From the NCBI GenBank assembly GCA_002502605.1, contig DAPR01000009.1, positions 24,135 through 44,785 of the forward strand: a DNA stretch of 20,651 bases. Reading direction: 5' to 3'. The notes under the pieces were generated by a model. It worked only from the letters and a program-made list of their open reading frames with translations. It was not told the origin of the DNA and made no database searches. This DNA comes from Euryarchaeota archaeon UBA258. GTDB taxonomy: Archaea; Thermoplasmatota; Poseidoniia; Poseidoniales; Poseidoniaceae. The position numbers and the translations under genes were made by a program. Every line of letters starts with the position of its first letter. Within the stretch, counting starts at the first letter, position 1. Of the stretch, positions 7,958-16,445 are shown piece by piece.

Positions 7958-9022
7958 ATGTCGTCGCTCGGCAACCTAGACAGCGCTCAATCGCGTGAGG
8001 TTGAGGAGCAGTTGTTTTCGACGCATCGCCTCCAAGCAACGCGTCATATGCCCGTGCCGTTGCCACGTCAAGACTTCTGGAACATGGTCAAAAAATTGCT
8101 CACCACGCTCGATATGGAGATTCAATCCATGCTGATGAAAGGCATCACTGGTATGCGTTTACAAAATTTGCAAAAGCGACAAGCAAACATTCGTCACATT
8201 GCTTCAGAACTCGCCCGAAAGCGAACCGTGGCCATGGTGCAGCATGTGTCGTCGCAATCCCTTCGAAGCGCCACACAACATGGCGGTATCTCGCAAGAAT
8301 TACCAGCGCTTGATTGGCAAAGGCACGATCCGGGCGAGAAAGCCTTTTTCCATGCGGTCCAAATTGCCATGGATCGATTCAAGATGGAAATCGATTGGTC
8401 TTCGATGCAAGATGGACTTGCTGGAGAAGGCTTGACTCTACCAAAGCGTCATGCCCCTGGCACAATGCAACTTGATTCGTTCACCGACCAGGCCATCACC
8501 TCTCGACCACCACCAGCGCTTGCGTTTGAGGACAATGGTCCTGAACCTCTCCCTGAAGTTGACCAAGATGAAGAACGCCTTATGGCGCCAGATGAGTGGC
8601 CAGATTTGGACGAGTACATTCATGCAGACTTGGAAGAGGCTACGCCCAAAACCGAACCCGTTGCATCAAACAAAAACGATGATGAAATGGCGGCATTCAT
8701 GGGCCAAAGCGATGGCACAAAACACGCTGCTGCCATGGAATTAGCACCATCAAAGCAAGCTTCGATTGATCTCGGGAGTGCTTTTGAGGCGTCAAACGAG
8801 CAGCCTGTTCCTGAAGAAATTCAGGATGATGTTACCGAGGTAAAGGCGCCTGAAGCCGAAGCATCTCTGATTCGCATTCGAGTGTTGATGAGCAGTCCAG
8901 AACCGATTGTCATCGCATCTGGTGAATCGCTGGCTTTGGAAGCAGGCGATGTTCACTTTGTTGATCAGGACTCAGCAGAATGGCTGATTGAATCTGGTGT
9001 CGCCGAGGCAGCATCGCTGTGA
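7958..9022 (+). CDS. GINS-like DNA replication factor (Gins51/Sld5-type) with acidic linker
   Basis: A 354-residue protein. Residues 34-147 are predicted helical, with a basic segment (ASELARKRTVAMVQHV, 82-97) resembling the GINS A domain. Residues 150-300 form an acidic, low-complexity, probably disordered linker. Residues 304-350 form a small beta domain (IRIRVL...GDVHFVDQDSAEWLIESGVAE). This closely resembles the C-terminal B domain of archaeal Gins51, which has the pattern of a beta strand, GD-V, D/E-x-A-x-x-L and GVAE. In archaea GINS joins MCM and GAN/Cdc45 in the replicative helicase. The identification rests mainly on the B domain. Archaeal Gins51 proteins are usually much shorter, so the linker is notable. 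The gene diverges from the giant surface gene. No clear ribosome site precedes the ATG at 7958. Its stop overlaps the ATG of a small ORF. Confidence 0.65.
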   Translation: MSSLGNLDSAQSREVEEQLFSTHRLQATRHMPVPLPRQDFWNMVKKLLTTLDMEIQSMLMKGITGMRLQNLQKRQANIRHIASELARKRTVAMVQHVSSQSLRSATQHGGISQELPALDWQRHDPGEKAFFHAVQIAMDRFKMEIDWSSMQDGLAGEGLTLPKRHAPGTMQLDSFTDQAITSRPPPALAFEDNGPEPLPEVDQDEERLMAPDEWPDLDEYIHADLEEATPKTEPVASNKNDDEMAAFMGQSDGTKHAAAMELAPSKQASIDLGSAFEASNEQPVPEEIQDDVTEVKAPEAEASLIRIRVLMSSPEPIVIASGESLALEAGDVHFVDQDSAEWLIESGVAEAASL

Positions 9023-9114
9023 TGGCAGAACGAAAGAAGTTCTTGACGTGCTCAAGATATCGTCGACTCGATGGTGGTTGCAAAGCCTGTCGGCACGCCG
9101 TTATAGCAACGTGA
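9022..9114 (+). CDS. Possible 30-residue Cys/His-containing micro-protein overlapping the GINS-like gene
   Basis: The ATG at 9022 shares its A with the TGA stop of the GINS-like gene (TGATG), an arrangement typical of translational coupling. The 30 codons encode MAERKKFLTC followed by a basic, Cys-containing second half. C10, C20, C23 and H25 could form one zinc site (C-x9-C-x2-C-x-H). The net charge is strongly basic, suggesting nucleic-acid contact. The frame ends 13 bp before the convergent uS10 gene. Its length is small enough to arise by chance, so the stop-start overlap and the Cys/His set are the only support. No family is recognised. Confidence 0.4.
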   Translation: MAERKKFLTCSRYRRLDGGCKACRHAVIAT

Positions 9115-9127
9115 TTCCTCGTCGGAC

Positions 9128-9457
9128 TCAGTTCACAGAGCGCATCGAAAGTTCGATGCTCACTGTGTCAGGTATTGGGATTCGGGTGACTTGGCGTAGA
9201 GCCGATTCATCCTTTCCGGACGTGATGTCCATCTCAAGCAGACGCTTGTGAACACGAAGTTCCCAGTGGTCATAGGTTTCAACGCCTTCACCATCAGGTG
9301 CCTTGCGAACTGGAACAACCAGTCGTCGAGTCGGCAATGGAATTGGGCCTCGCAACGAGATACCACCATTGTCGCAGATGGCCTTAATTTGGCCAGCGAC
9401 TTGATCGATATCACTGTGGTTTTGACCAGTGAGTTTGATGATGGTAACTGCTGCCAT
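9128..9457 (-). CDS. rpsJ: Small ribosomal subunit protein uS10
   Basis: A 109-residue protein of the 30S head. Its family signatures include the N-terminal strand VTIIKLTGQNHSDIDQV, the central ISLRGPIPLPTRRLVVPVRK loop that reaches towards 16S rRNA, and the HWELRVHKRLLEMD segment. Length is close to the usual archaeal size of about 102 residues. It lies 41 bp downstream of EF-1alpha on the same strand, the classical archaeal tuf-rpsJ pairing, and is probably co-transcribed with it. It faces the GINS-like gene's 3' end. Confidence 0.95.
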   Translation of the reverse strand: MAAVTIIKLTGQNHSDIDQVAGQIKAICDNGGISLRGPIPLPTRRLVVPVRKAPDGEGVETYDHWELRVHKRLLEMDITSGKDESALRQVTRIPIPDTVSIELSMRSVN

Positions 9458-9498
9458 AATGACCCGTCCAAATCCTCAACCAATATTCAATCGAAGAC

Positions 9499-10791
9499 TC
9501 AAGCCTTCTTTTCGATCTTCAAGCAGACGCCAGCAGCGACGGTCTTGCCCATGTCACGAATAGCGAAGCGGGAAAGTTCTGGGAAGGTGTCCATTTGCTC
9601 GATAGCCATTGGCTTGTTCGGCTGGAAACGGATCAAACATGCGTCACCGGTCTTGAGGAAGGAAGGGTTTGCTTCCTTGCCTGACTTGTTCGTCTTTTCA
9701 AGAAGTTCTTGGAAACGAACAGCCACTTGAGCGGTGTGTGCGTGGAACACAGGGGTGTATCCGACGGAAACAGCCTTTGGAATGTCCATGAGCTGGATTT
9801 GTCCGACGAAGGTTTCGTCGTGTCGAACGAACATTGGCTCGTTGTCAGCGTATCCAGCAACGTCACCACGGCGGATGTCTGTTGCAGCAAGGCCACGAAC
9901 GTTGAATCCAACGTTGTCTCCAGGTTCTGCCTTAGGGACCATGGTGTGGTGCATCTCAATCGACTTGACCTCAGCGGACTGCATCGACGGGTTGAACACG
10001 ACGGTCTTTCCGACGTTGAGTGTACCTGTTTCAATCTTACCGACTGGCACAGTTCCGATACCGGAGATCTTGTAGACATCCTGAATTGGCAAGCGAAGTG
10101 GCTTGTTGATTGGCTTGTCTGGCATGGAGATCTTGTCAATGGCTTCGAAGAGTGTTGGACCCTTGTACCATGGGCACTTGTCCGACTTGTTGAACACGTT
10201 GTCGCCGTTCAAAGAGGATGCAGGGATCATTGGAACGTCGTCTGGCTTGAATCCAGCCATCTTCAACAGGTTGCCGACTTCAGTGCAGGCAGCCTTGTAC
10301 TTGTCTTCTGACCAGTCAACACCGGAAATGTCCATCTTGTTGACGTGGACGATGAGTTGCTTAACACCAAGCACCTTTGCGAGGAAAGCGTGTTCCTTGG
10401 TTTGGGCGTTGACACCGTCGTTTGCAGCACAGAGGAGCACAGCAGCGTCAGCTTGGGATGCACCGGTGATCATGTTCTTGACGAAATCTCGGTGACCTGG
10501 AGCGTCAATAACGGTCCAGTAGTAGTTAGGGGTGAAGAATTCCTTGTGAGCGACGTCGATGGTAATACCACGTTCTCGCTCTTCCTTGAGTCCGTCCATA
10601 ACGTAAGCAAGACCGAATCCAGCCTTACCGGATTCTGCAGCGAGCTTCTCGTTCTTTTCGATGACGTGACCTTCGATGTGTCCAGAGTCCAAAAGTAGAC
10701 GTCCGACTGTGGTTGACTTTCCGTGATCGACGTGACCGATGAACACGATGTTTAGGTGAGGCTTGTTCTTATCTTCCCATTGACTTCCCAT
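9499..10791 (-). CDS. tuf: Translation elongation factor 1-alpha (aEF1A)
   Basis: A 430-residue GTPase delivering aminoacyl-tRNA to the ribosome. G1 is GHVDHGKS (19-26), G3 is DAPGH (96-100) and G4 is NKMD (151-154). The effector-region segment ERERGITID is at 71-79. Two C-terminal beta-barrel domains follow from about residue 230. Length and motifs are complete. The ATG at 10791 is preceded by AAGGAGC as ribosome site. The upstream gene is pyruvate kinase, 146 bp away, with a candidate promoter in between, instead of the fusA/rpsG partners of the str operon. uS10 follows. Confidence 0.97.
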   Translation of the reverse strand: MGSQWEDKNKPHLNIVFIGHVDHGKSTTVGRLLLDSGHIEGHVIEKNEKLAAESGKAGFGLAYVMDGLKEERERGITIDVAHKEFFTPNYYWTVIDAPGHRDFVKNMITGASQADAAVLLCAANDGVNAQTKEHAFLAKVLGVKQLIVHVNKMDISGVDWSEDKYKAACTEVGNLLKMAGFKPDDVPMIPASSLNGDNVFNKSDKCPWYKGPTLFEAIDKISMPDKPINKPLRLPIQDVYKISGIGTVPVGKIETGTLNVGKTVVFNPSMQSAEVKSIEMHHTMVPKAEPGDNVGFNVRGLAATDIRRGDVAGYADNEPMFVRHDETFVGQIQLMDIPKAVSVGYTPVFHAHTAQVAVRFQELLEKTNKSGKEANPSFLKTGDACLIRFQPNKPMAIEQMDTFPELSRFAIRDMGKTVAAGVCLKIEKKA

Positions 10792-10830
10792 GGTAATTGC
10801 TCCTTAGCGAGTCCTCCGAACAACCACCCC

Positions 10831-10840
10831 TATTTGAAAA
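10831..10840 (-). promoter_or_regulatory. Candidate TATA box for the tuf-rpsJ unit
   Basis: TTTTCAAATA on the minus strand, 40-49 bp upstream of the EF-1alpha ATG. It would give a leader of roughly 15-20 nt containing the AAGGAG ribosome site. The consensus match is partial. Confidence 0.35.
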
Positions 10841-10904
10841 CCGCGACGCGTGCTTCCATCGGCTTGTTTGGTAGAAAGAGGCCACTGAAAGGGATTTACT
10901 CGTC

Positions 10905-10920
10905 AAAAATCAAGTGATTT
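10905..10920 (-). terminator. Candidate terminator after pyruvate kinase
   Basis: On the minus strand a small dyad, AAATCA-CT-TGATTT, merges into a TTTTT run 18-33 bp after the pyruvate kinase stop. The T-run is the convincing part; the dyad has too short a loop to be a strong hairpin as written. Confidence 0.4.
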
Positions 10921-10937
10921 CGGTTCAGGCATGATTT

Positions 10938-12389
10938 CTACTCAGCACCGCGGATAGAGCCGTCTTTTTCGACTTTGTAGAGCCGGACTGTGCTTGTGGC
11001 ACCGCTGATGGCCTTGGGTGAACCCGAGATTGCAACCACTCGTTCGCCAGGAAGGACCGTCCCTTGAGCCACTAATGTTTCAAGAGCGGTTTGCATGGTT
11101 TGCGAGCCGCGGTCAAATTCCTCCACAATGAGGCTTTCAACACCCGGAAGCAGTTGGATGCGTCGAGCTGCCCGTATTCTGTTGCTAACGGCTGTCACGG
11201 GCGTTGGAGGGCGGTAGCCTGCGACCAAACGGGCCGCATTGCCGTGCTGTGTGGCAACAATGATTCGAGAAGCATCCGAAAGTTTCGCTAATTCCACACC
11301 AGCATGGGCCACCGAGCGCGTGGCTTTGAAGCGGGCAAGAGCGCTTGGGCGCCGATCGGTGGATTCGAAACCGGTATCTGCGGCAAGGGCAATCTTCGCC
11401 ATGGTCTTGACAGCCTCCAACGGATGATTGCCAGAGGCCGTTTCTCCAGAGAGCATGACAGCGGTTGCCCCGTGGCGAATTGCGCTTGAAATGTCAGAGA
11501 CTTCCGCGCGGGTCGGCCTGGGGTTGAACGTCATCGTTTCGAGCATCTGGGTTGCAACGATGACAATCATGCCCCGCTGGAGTGCACCATCGATGATTTG
11601 TTGTTGGGCGACTGGTACGTCTTCCAAAGGAATTTCGACCCCTAAATCACCTCTCGCAACCATGACGGCGTCAGCGAGATCTAAGATTTCATCAAGCCGC
11701 TCGAGCGCCATAGGGTGCTCGATTTTTGCAACGATCGGGACATGCTTTCCCGCAGCCTTCACAGCGGCTATTGCTGGTCGAAGGTCGTCGGGCGTGCGGA
11801 CATAACTTACGGCGATGTAATCGGCTCCAGCTTCGAGTGCATGGGCAATCGCTGCTTTGTCGTTCGGCCCTATGGCAGGTAAATCGACCATCGTACCCGG
11901 GACATTGACGCCCTTTCGAGCGCTGACTGGACCACCGTCTTCAACCGTGCATGCCACCGTTCCTGATGGCACACCAGTGGTTGAATTCACAACGAGTCGA
12001 ACCAACCCATCAGCAATGAGCACGGGGTCGCCAGGTTGGAGTTCAGCTGAAAGCCCTGCGTACTCGACCGGCAAATCAGTCGACGAAGCGTTGTCCATTT
12101 CCGGAACGCCGCAGTGAAGGTTCAATTGAGCCCCTCGTTCCAAAGCAAACACTCCAGAAAAGCGCCCAAGTCTCAACTTTGGGCCCGGAAGGTCAGCCAA
12201 AATACATGTGGGACGACCAAGCCCTGCTTCCTTTGAACGAATGCGTTCATACAACTCCGTTTTGCTTTCAGGTGAACCGTGCGAGTAGTTGAGTCTGCAC
12301 ACATCCACGCCCGCTTCGAGCAGCGACTGGAGAACTTCATCCCCGGAACTTGCTGGTCCGATGGTGGCTACAATTCGAGTGCGGCGCAT
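10938..12389 (-). CDS. pyk: Pyruvate kinase
   Basis: A 483-residue enzyme converting phosphoenolpyruvate and ADP to pyruvate and ATP, the last step of glycolysis. The N-terminal TRIVATIGPAS strand is at 4-14 and LNYSHG at 33-38. The small B domain spans about 70-168. The catalytic lysine and metal-binding glutamate lie in AKIEHPMALE (K222, E224), followed by MVARGDLGVE (243-252). TRAEVSDISSAI and GATAVMLSGETA are at 293-318. A C-terminal allosteric-type domain fills the rest. All family landmarks are present. Upstream on the same strand, 66 bp away, is the PKD lipoprotein gene. No clear ribosome site precedes the ATG. Confidence 0.96.
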   Translation of the reverse strand: MRRTRIVATIGPASSGDEVLQSLLEAGVDVCRLNYSHGSPESKTELYERIRSKEAGLGRPTCILADLPGPKLRLGRFSGVFALERGAQLNLHCGVPEMDNASSTDLPVEYAGLSAELQPGDPVLIADGLVRLVVNSTTGVPSGTVACTVEDGGPVSARKGVNVPGTMVDLPAIGPNDKAAIAHALEAGADYIAVSYVRTPDDLRPAIAAVKAAGKHVPIVAKIEHPMALERLDEILDLADAVMVARGDLGVEIPLEDVPVAQQQIIDGALQRGMIVIVATQMLETMTFNPRPTRAEVSDISSAIRHGATAVMLSGETASGNHPLEAVKTMAKIALAADTGFESTDRRPSALARFKATRSVAHAGVELAKLSDASRIIVATQHGNAARLVAGYRPPTPVTAVSNRIRAARRIQLLPGVESLIVEEFDRGSQTMQTALETLVAQGTVLPGERVVAISGSPKAISGATSTVRLYKVEKDGSIRGAE

Positions 12390-12455
12390 GGTGAACGCTC
12401 ACGCAGGTTGCTCAAAACATCTTTCTCAATAGAGACCAAGTTGAAGCGTTTGTGC

Positions 12456-13646
12456 TCACTTGTAATGGAGGCGGATGATGAACGATTCGACTTGGAGATC
12501 ATTGATCTTCTCATTGCGTATTTGGAACGTCCAATCGCCATCATCGTAGGTGGATTCGGTGTCCGTGAACATGTAAGATGAAAGGGTGAGGAACACGCAA
12601 TCGTTGTCGTCTTCATCGCAATCATCACCGTCTGAACGCTGATCAAGCCCTGTATCGGAAGTGTTGCTCGCCTCTTCGTCTTCTTCGTTGAAAGCATAGA
12701 CATCGAGTTTAGCACGGCAATTGTTTGTTCCTATGTTGGTGCAGTCACCGTCAATCTTGGGATACGTCAATTCGCCCACTGCTTTGCGAATCGTGTTTCC
12801 ATTGTCCTTATCATACACGACGTTGAGGTCAAAATCAAGGGTGACAGCATTGCCAGATGTGTTTCCTCCCATTTCAAAATCAGACCATTTTCCTGCATAA
12901 GACACGTAGACCTTGATTGAATCAGAGTCGGTCAAACCAGCGCTGTTTTCGATGGTGAGGTGGAGTTCATATTCCCCTGGTTGGACGTTCGTCCATTCGA
13001 TGTCCTCTCCCGTCAGGTCGGCATCGTTTTCTGAATCACCGTCGTTGTCTGAATCCACATCCGCGTTGAGGTCCCAGTTCCATGTCGTGATGTATTGCGA
13101 AGAATCGCCGGATTCGGAATCGCTTGCATCAAGATTAACAGTTGTGGTTGCCGAGATGTCCCGATCGGTCTGAGACTTATCCATCTCACAGATCCAAAGC
13201 ACAATATGTGTTGTTTCATCGATGTCGTCGTTGCTGCAGTCCTCATCGCTGGCGTATTGAGTGATTTCTGCTTTGGGAGCTTGTGCTGTTGCTTCTACAA
13301 CAGTGACATCCTTGGTTTGAGAAGAGGATTTTGTACCGTCAGAAACGGTCAATTCAACAGTGTATGTGTCGGCTTCATCGAAGCTCCATTCTGTGGAGCG
13401 CCCGGTGGCATCAATCGATCCATCGCCATCGAAATCCCAGCGGTAGGTGATGCCGCCGCTCGGGGTCGAAGATGAGGCATCAAAAGTGATTGTGTCGCCC
13501 GAACGAATGTTAGAAGACGGTGAATAATTGAAAACGGCCAGCACTTCTTCGTCTCCACCTGCATCTGTTTGTTCAAAAATGCACCCTGAGAGGCTGGAAA
13601 GCAGCATCAAAGCGGTAAATGCGAGCGGCACACGTCGCGACTTCAT
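12456..13646 (-). CDS. Surface lipoprotein with PKD domains and a P-domain-like C-terminus
   Basis: A 396-residue exported protein. A basic start, hydrophobic core and lipobox LSGC place lipid-modified Cys at residue 22. PKD-like domain 1 spans about 37-116, with YRWDFDGDGSIDATG and DTYTVELTVSDG. A second PKD-like domain spans about 150-250, with TWNWDLNAD and YELHLTIENSAG. It carries a very acidic DxDxDGD-type stretch that looks calcium-binding. Residues 253-396 resemble the jelly-roll P/Homo B domain of secreted proteases (GDWTFQIRNEKINDLQVESFIIRLHY), but no protease domain is present. It could bind glycans, partner proteins or calcium on the cell surface. It lies between polB and pyk on the same strand, probably by chance of gene order. 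Confidence 0.8.
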   Translation of the reverse strand: MKSRRVPLAFTALMLLSSLSGCIFEQTDAGGDEEVLAVFNYSPSSNIRSGDTITFDASSSTPSGGITYRWDFDGDGSIDATGRSTEWSFDEADTYTVELTVSDGTKSSSQTKDVTVVEATAQAPKAEITQYASDEDCSNDDIDETTHIVLWICEMDKSQTDRDISATTTVNLDASDSESGDSSQYITTWNWDLNADVDSDNDGDSENDADLTGEDIEWTNVQPGEYELHLTIENSAGLTDSDSIKVYVSYAGKWSDFEMGGNTSGNAVTLDFDLNVVYDKDNGNTIRKAVGELTYPKIDGDCTNIGTNNCRAKLDVYAFNEEDEEASNTSDTGLDQRSDGDDCDEDDNDCVFLTLSSYMFTDTESTYDDGDWTFQIRNEKINDLQVESFIIRLHYK

Positions 13647-13657
13647 GGACCATCTGT

Positions 13658-13682
13658 GAAGCGCCTTGATGAAAAGGGCTTC
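13658..13682 (-). promoter_or_regulatory. Hairpin between polB and the lipoprotein gene
   Basis: On the minus strand GAAGC-C-CTT pairs with AAG-GC-GCTTC around a six-base TTCATC loop, roughly 9 bp with one bulge. It starts 17 nt after the polB stop and ends 11 nt before the lipoprotein ATG. It may influence translation of the lipoprotein or mark partial termination after polB. The T-run it encloses is in the loop, so it is not a standard terminator. Confidence 0.3.
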
Positions 13683-13698
13683 CTCGTTTTAGGTCAAA

Positions 13699-16380
13699 TC
13701 AGAAGGAAAACAAGGAGGTTTGTTTGTTCCCCGAGACCAACTCTTTCGCAGTCCAACCAAACGCTTCCGTGATTCGGCCTAAAGCGGCAGCTAAACGTTC
13801 GGCATAGAATTGACCGTCGTACCCTGCAACACCTCCGCCTTCCTCGTTTTCCAACCATGGTTGAACGCGCATTGGTCGCTGGGTTGCATCGGTGACGATG
13901 TAGGAGACTTTCATGCCGGAAGTGAAACCAAGACCAAGGGCAATCCGTGCTTTGGCAACCCTCACTTGAGCCATGCTGTCGGGATTGGCGTAATCTTTGG
14001 TGAAATCAACTTCGCCATTGCTGCCCATTCGCCCCTTGCATGACTTGGCGAGGATCAAGGCCGATGCCGGAACATTGCCTTCTCGTAAATCACGCACTTG
14101 ACCGAGTGCGTACCGCACCAATGCTTCACCCTCGTCAGCCAAGGCATGGCTAAACATGCGCTTCATGGTCGTGGTCAGGTAGGCGAAGGAATCGGTTCTT
14201 TGTGTTTCATAACCACGGATCAACATCTCTTCGTTGGGGTATACAACTTGCCCAACGTAGCGCTTTTTGGCCCCATGGCTAAAGAACACTGAAAGTCCTT
14301 TTTCGAATTCCAAAATTGCGGAGTCTCGGCTGTAGCGTTCTGCAACTTCAAGACCGAAACGAATCATGTCTTCTTTGGCGCTGTTCCAAGCCGCCATGTG
14401 TTCAACGGCTTCTGGAGTGCCATCCTTTGCAGCTTGTATCTCTTCTTCTTTGAGCGACGAAGGTGCTGCGTCATCGACTGGGGAACGGACGAAAATGGAG
14501 TCAGTGTCCGAATACACCACTTCGTGGCCTTCAGCATCGAGTTGTGCGATAATAGCTTTGATGTTGTGACGGGCCCATGCGGTGATGGATGAGCCAAGGT
14601 CGCGGTGTGTGAAGCGGTAAAACCCACTTGCAAAGACGCCGTAAAACGAATTCATCAAAATCTTGACCGCATATTGCATCGAATCATGAAATGAAACCTT
14701 CGCGTCATCCTCTTCGCCCTTCGCAACTTTAAGCGCAGATTTGTGTTCATCGCGTTGTGCCATTAGATCTTCTAAGAGAGAGGGAACCAAACCTTTGCGT
14801 ACCGATTGATGACGGAACCGTGCCCCCGTGGGGGCAGTATGGACTTGTTCATCCTCCGCAGGCTGATCCGTTTGTACGGGGTCGATTCGAGTCGTGTAAC
14901 AGATGTTGTGGCCAATCATGATCGAAGGGTACATGCTCTTGAAATCCAGCACGGCGATCCAGGGGTGAAGCCCTGCTGCGACTTCGTGCACATAGCCGCC
15001 GGTGATTTGCCCTTCTTTGGCTTGGGCTGAACCGGTAAGTGGAACCGCAACACCTTCGCTGTCTGCCAATCGAATCACAAGTGAATCAATCAGTTGGCTT
15101 GTGCTTCCATTGGCTGCAGTATCAAACACGACCTTTGCCACTGCAGCCACCGCTTCCTTTCTACGGATCACCTGCAATTCACCAAGAATGTCCAACGGCA
15201 AAGCGGCATCGCGAATGCAGTATTCGAGCACAACATCAGGCCGACTCGCCCATTCCTCATCCATTTTTGATGCATCAACGTCCATTTTGTGTTTATCAGC
15301 CTGGTCTGGGAACAACAAATTGCTGATGAAGGAAAGGGTTTCGCGTTGTGGTCGCAACGCCATACGCGCTTGCCACCACGCATCCACAACGCTTCGCCCC
15401 GCGAGGTTCCATGCACGAGAGGATTGTCGCCTTGGAAATAATCCTGAGCGCGTTCGTTTCGCTTCGGATTCTGTTTGTTGCACACGGCCCCAGCCAAACA
15501 ACAAGGCACGTTTGCGCCAGTCTTTGGAACGGGCATGGACGCCCATTCGATCGTTCAGTCGCGGTAGATCGAAGTTGTCGATGTTGTATCCTGTGATGAT
15601 GTCGGGGTCTTGACTTCGAACCACGAGCGTTAACTCTTCCATAATGGTGACTTCTTCGCCAACGAATGAGAACGTTTGACGGCTTCCTGTGCCCATGTCT
15701 TCGATGACGGCTGCTGCACAGAGCACCGTGTCATGAGCAATGCTGGTTTCCAAATCGAAAGAGAACACCTTGTAGGGCACTGGGAACGGCTCGCTCGCTT
15801 GGATGTCTTCAAGAGAACACACCACTGTACAATCGACGGAATATCTGCCAGCCCCACCTGCTGAGCGAACTGCAGCGAGGAAGGACGCATCCTCATCTTG
15901 GTGTTCGCGCCGATCGATAATCTCACCCTGTACAGCCAAATGCATGCCAATGCCCTGGTCGAGAAAAAGACGGTTCAGAAACGGAATATCCCCTGAATAA
16001 ATTTGCCAACTCTGCTTGGCAAGGGCTTTGCGTAACGATGGCACGACGAAGGGTTGGCGCACAGTGACCGTCCAGATGGGGCGTTGTCCCAAATCCGTGA
16101 GTTTCAATTCAGGGCCTGTGACGTCAATGACATCATCCATCTGTTTGACGTTGGCCAATCGCTGAATCACATGCTCTGGGATTTCCATTCCCTCGGTCCA
16201 CGCCATCAACGGTGAAATCTCAAAGGTCGGACGGAGCCCATGCACGAGCACACATAGCGACTCCCCTTGTTCCGAGCGACCGAATAACTCGAGCACAGTC
16301 GAAGGGGACTTTGAGCCATTTAGCCCATCCACAGAATGGTAGCGTCCACTGACGACACCCATTCTCCCTTCAAACCGCAT
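13699..16380 (-). CDS. polB: Family B DNA polymerase (replicative, 3'-5' exonuclease proficient)
   Basis: An 893-residue polymerase without inteins. Exo I is FDLETS (D209, E211), Exo II is YNIDNFD (265-271) and Exo III is YCIRD (387-391), so proofreading residues are intact. Polymerase motif A is DFKSMYPSI (479-487). Motif B is KILMNSFYG (573-581), with the conserved Asn, Ser and Tyr. Motif C is YSDTDS (623-628), with both catalytic aspartates. Euryarchaeal PolB works with PCNA and, in many lineages, alongside PolD. The last residues, QTSLFSF, resemble a PCNA-interacting peptide. GGGGAG sits 5 nt before the ATG. The gene diverges from ilvE and is followed by the PKD lipoprotein. Confidence 0.97.
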   Translation of the reverse strand: MRFEGRMGVVSGRYHSVDGLNGSKSPSTVLELFGRSEQGESLCVLVHGLRPTFEISPLMAWTEGMEIPEHVIQRLANVKQMDDVIDVTGPELKLTDLGQRPIWTVTVRQPFVVPSLRKALAKQSWQIYSGDIPFLNRLFLDQGIGMHLAVQGEIIDRREHQDEDASFLAAVRSAGGAGRYSVDCTVVCSLEDIQASEPFPVPYKVFSFDLETSIAHDTVLCAAAVIEDMGTGSRQTFSFVGEEVTIMEELTLVVRSQDPDIITGYNIDNFDLPRLNDRMGVHARSKDWRKRALLFGWGRVQQTESEAKRTRSGLFPRRQSSRAWNLAGRSVVDAWWQARMALRPQRETLSFISNLLFPDQADKHKMDVDASKMDEEWASRPDVVLEYCIRDAALPLDILGELQVIRRKEAVAAVAKVVFDTAANGSTSQLIDSLVIRLADSEGVAVPLTGSAQAKEGQITGGYVHEVAAGLHPWIAVLDFKSMYPSIMIGHNICYTTRIDPVQTDQPAEDEQVHTAPTGARFRHQSVRKGLVPSLLEDLMAQRDEHKSALKVAKGEEDDAKVSFHDSMQYAVKILMNSFYGVFASGFYRFTHRDLGSSITAWARHNIKAIIAQLDAEGHEVVYSDTDSIFVRSPVDDAAPSSLKEEEIQAAKDGTPEAVEHMAAWNSAKEDMIRFGLEVAERYSRDSAILEFEKGLSVFFSHGAKKRYVGQVVYPNEEMLIRGYETQRTDSFAYLTTTMKRMFSHALADEGEALVRYALGQVRDLREGNVPASALILAKSCKGRMGSNGEVDFTKDYANPDSMAQVRVAKARIALGLGFTSGMKVSYIVTDATQRPMRVQPWLENEEGGGVAGYDGQFYAERLAAALGRITEAFGWTAKELVSGNKQTSLFSF

Positions 16381-16445
16381 CGCGCTCCCCGTTGTGATGG
16401 TGCACGAGGCATCCTATGGCCCTTGGGTCATGAAAACTACAAGGC

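Noticed and set aside
9709..10311. 200-codon plus-strand frame antisense to EF-1alpha
   Set aside because: It is a mirror of the strongly conserved EF-1alpha gene, with composition skewed to V, D, L, W and S as expected from antisense reading, and no family resemblance.
12391..12402. GTGAACGCTCAC palindrome just before the pyruvate kinase ATG
   Set aside because: Only four base pairs with a four-base loop; too weak to separate from chance.
15002..15613. 203-codon plus-strand frame antisense to polB
   Set aside because: Overlaps the exonuclease and polymerase motif region of a certain gene; composition rich in S, R and C is typical of shadow frames.
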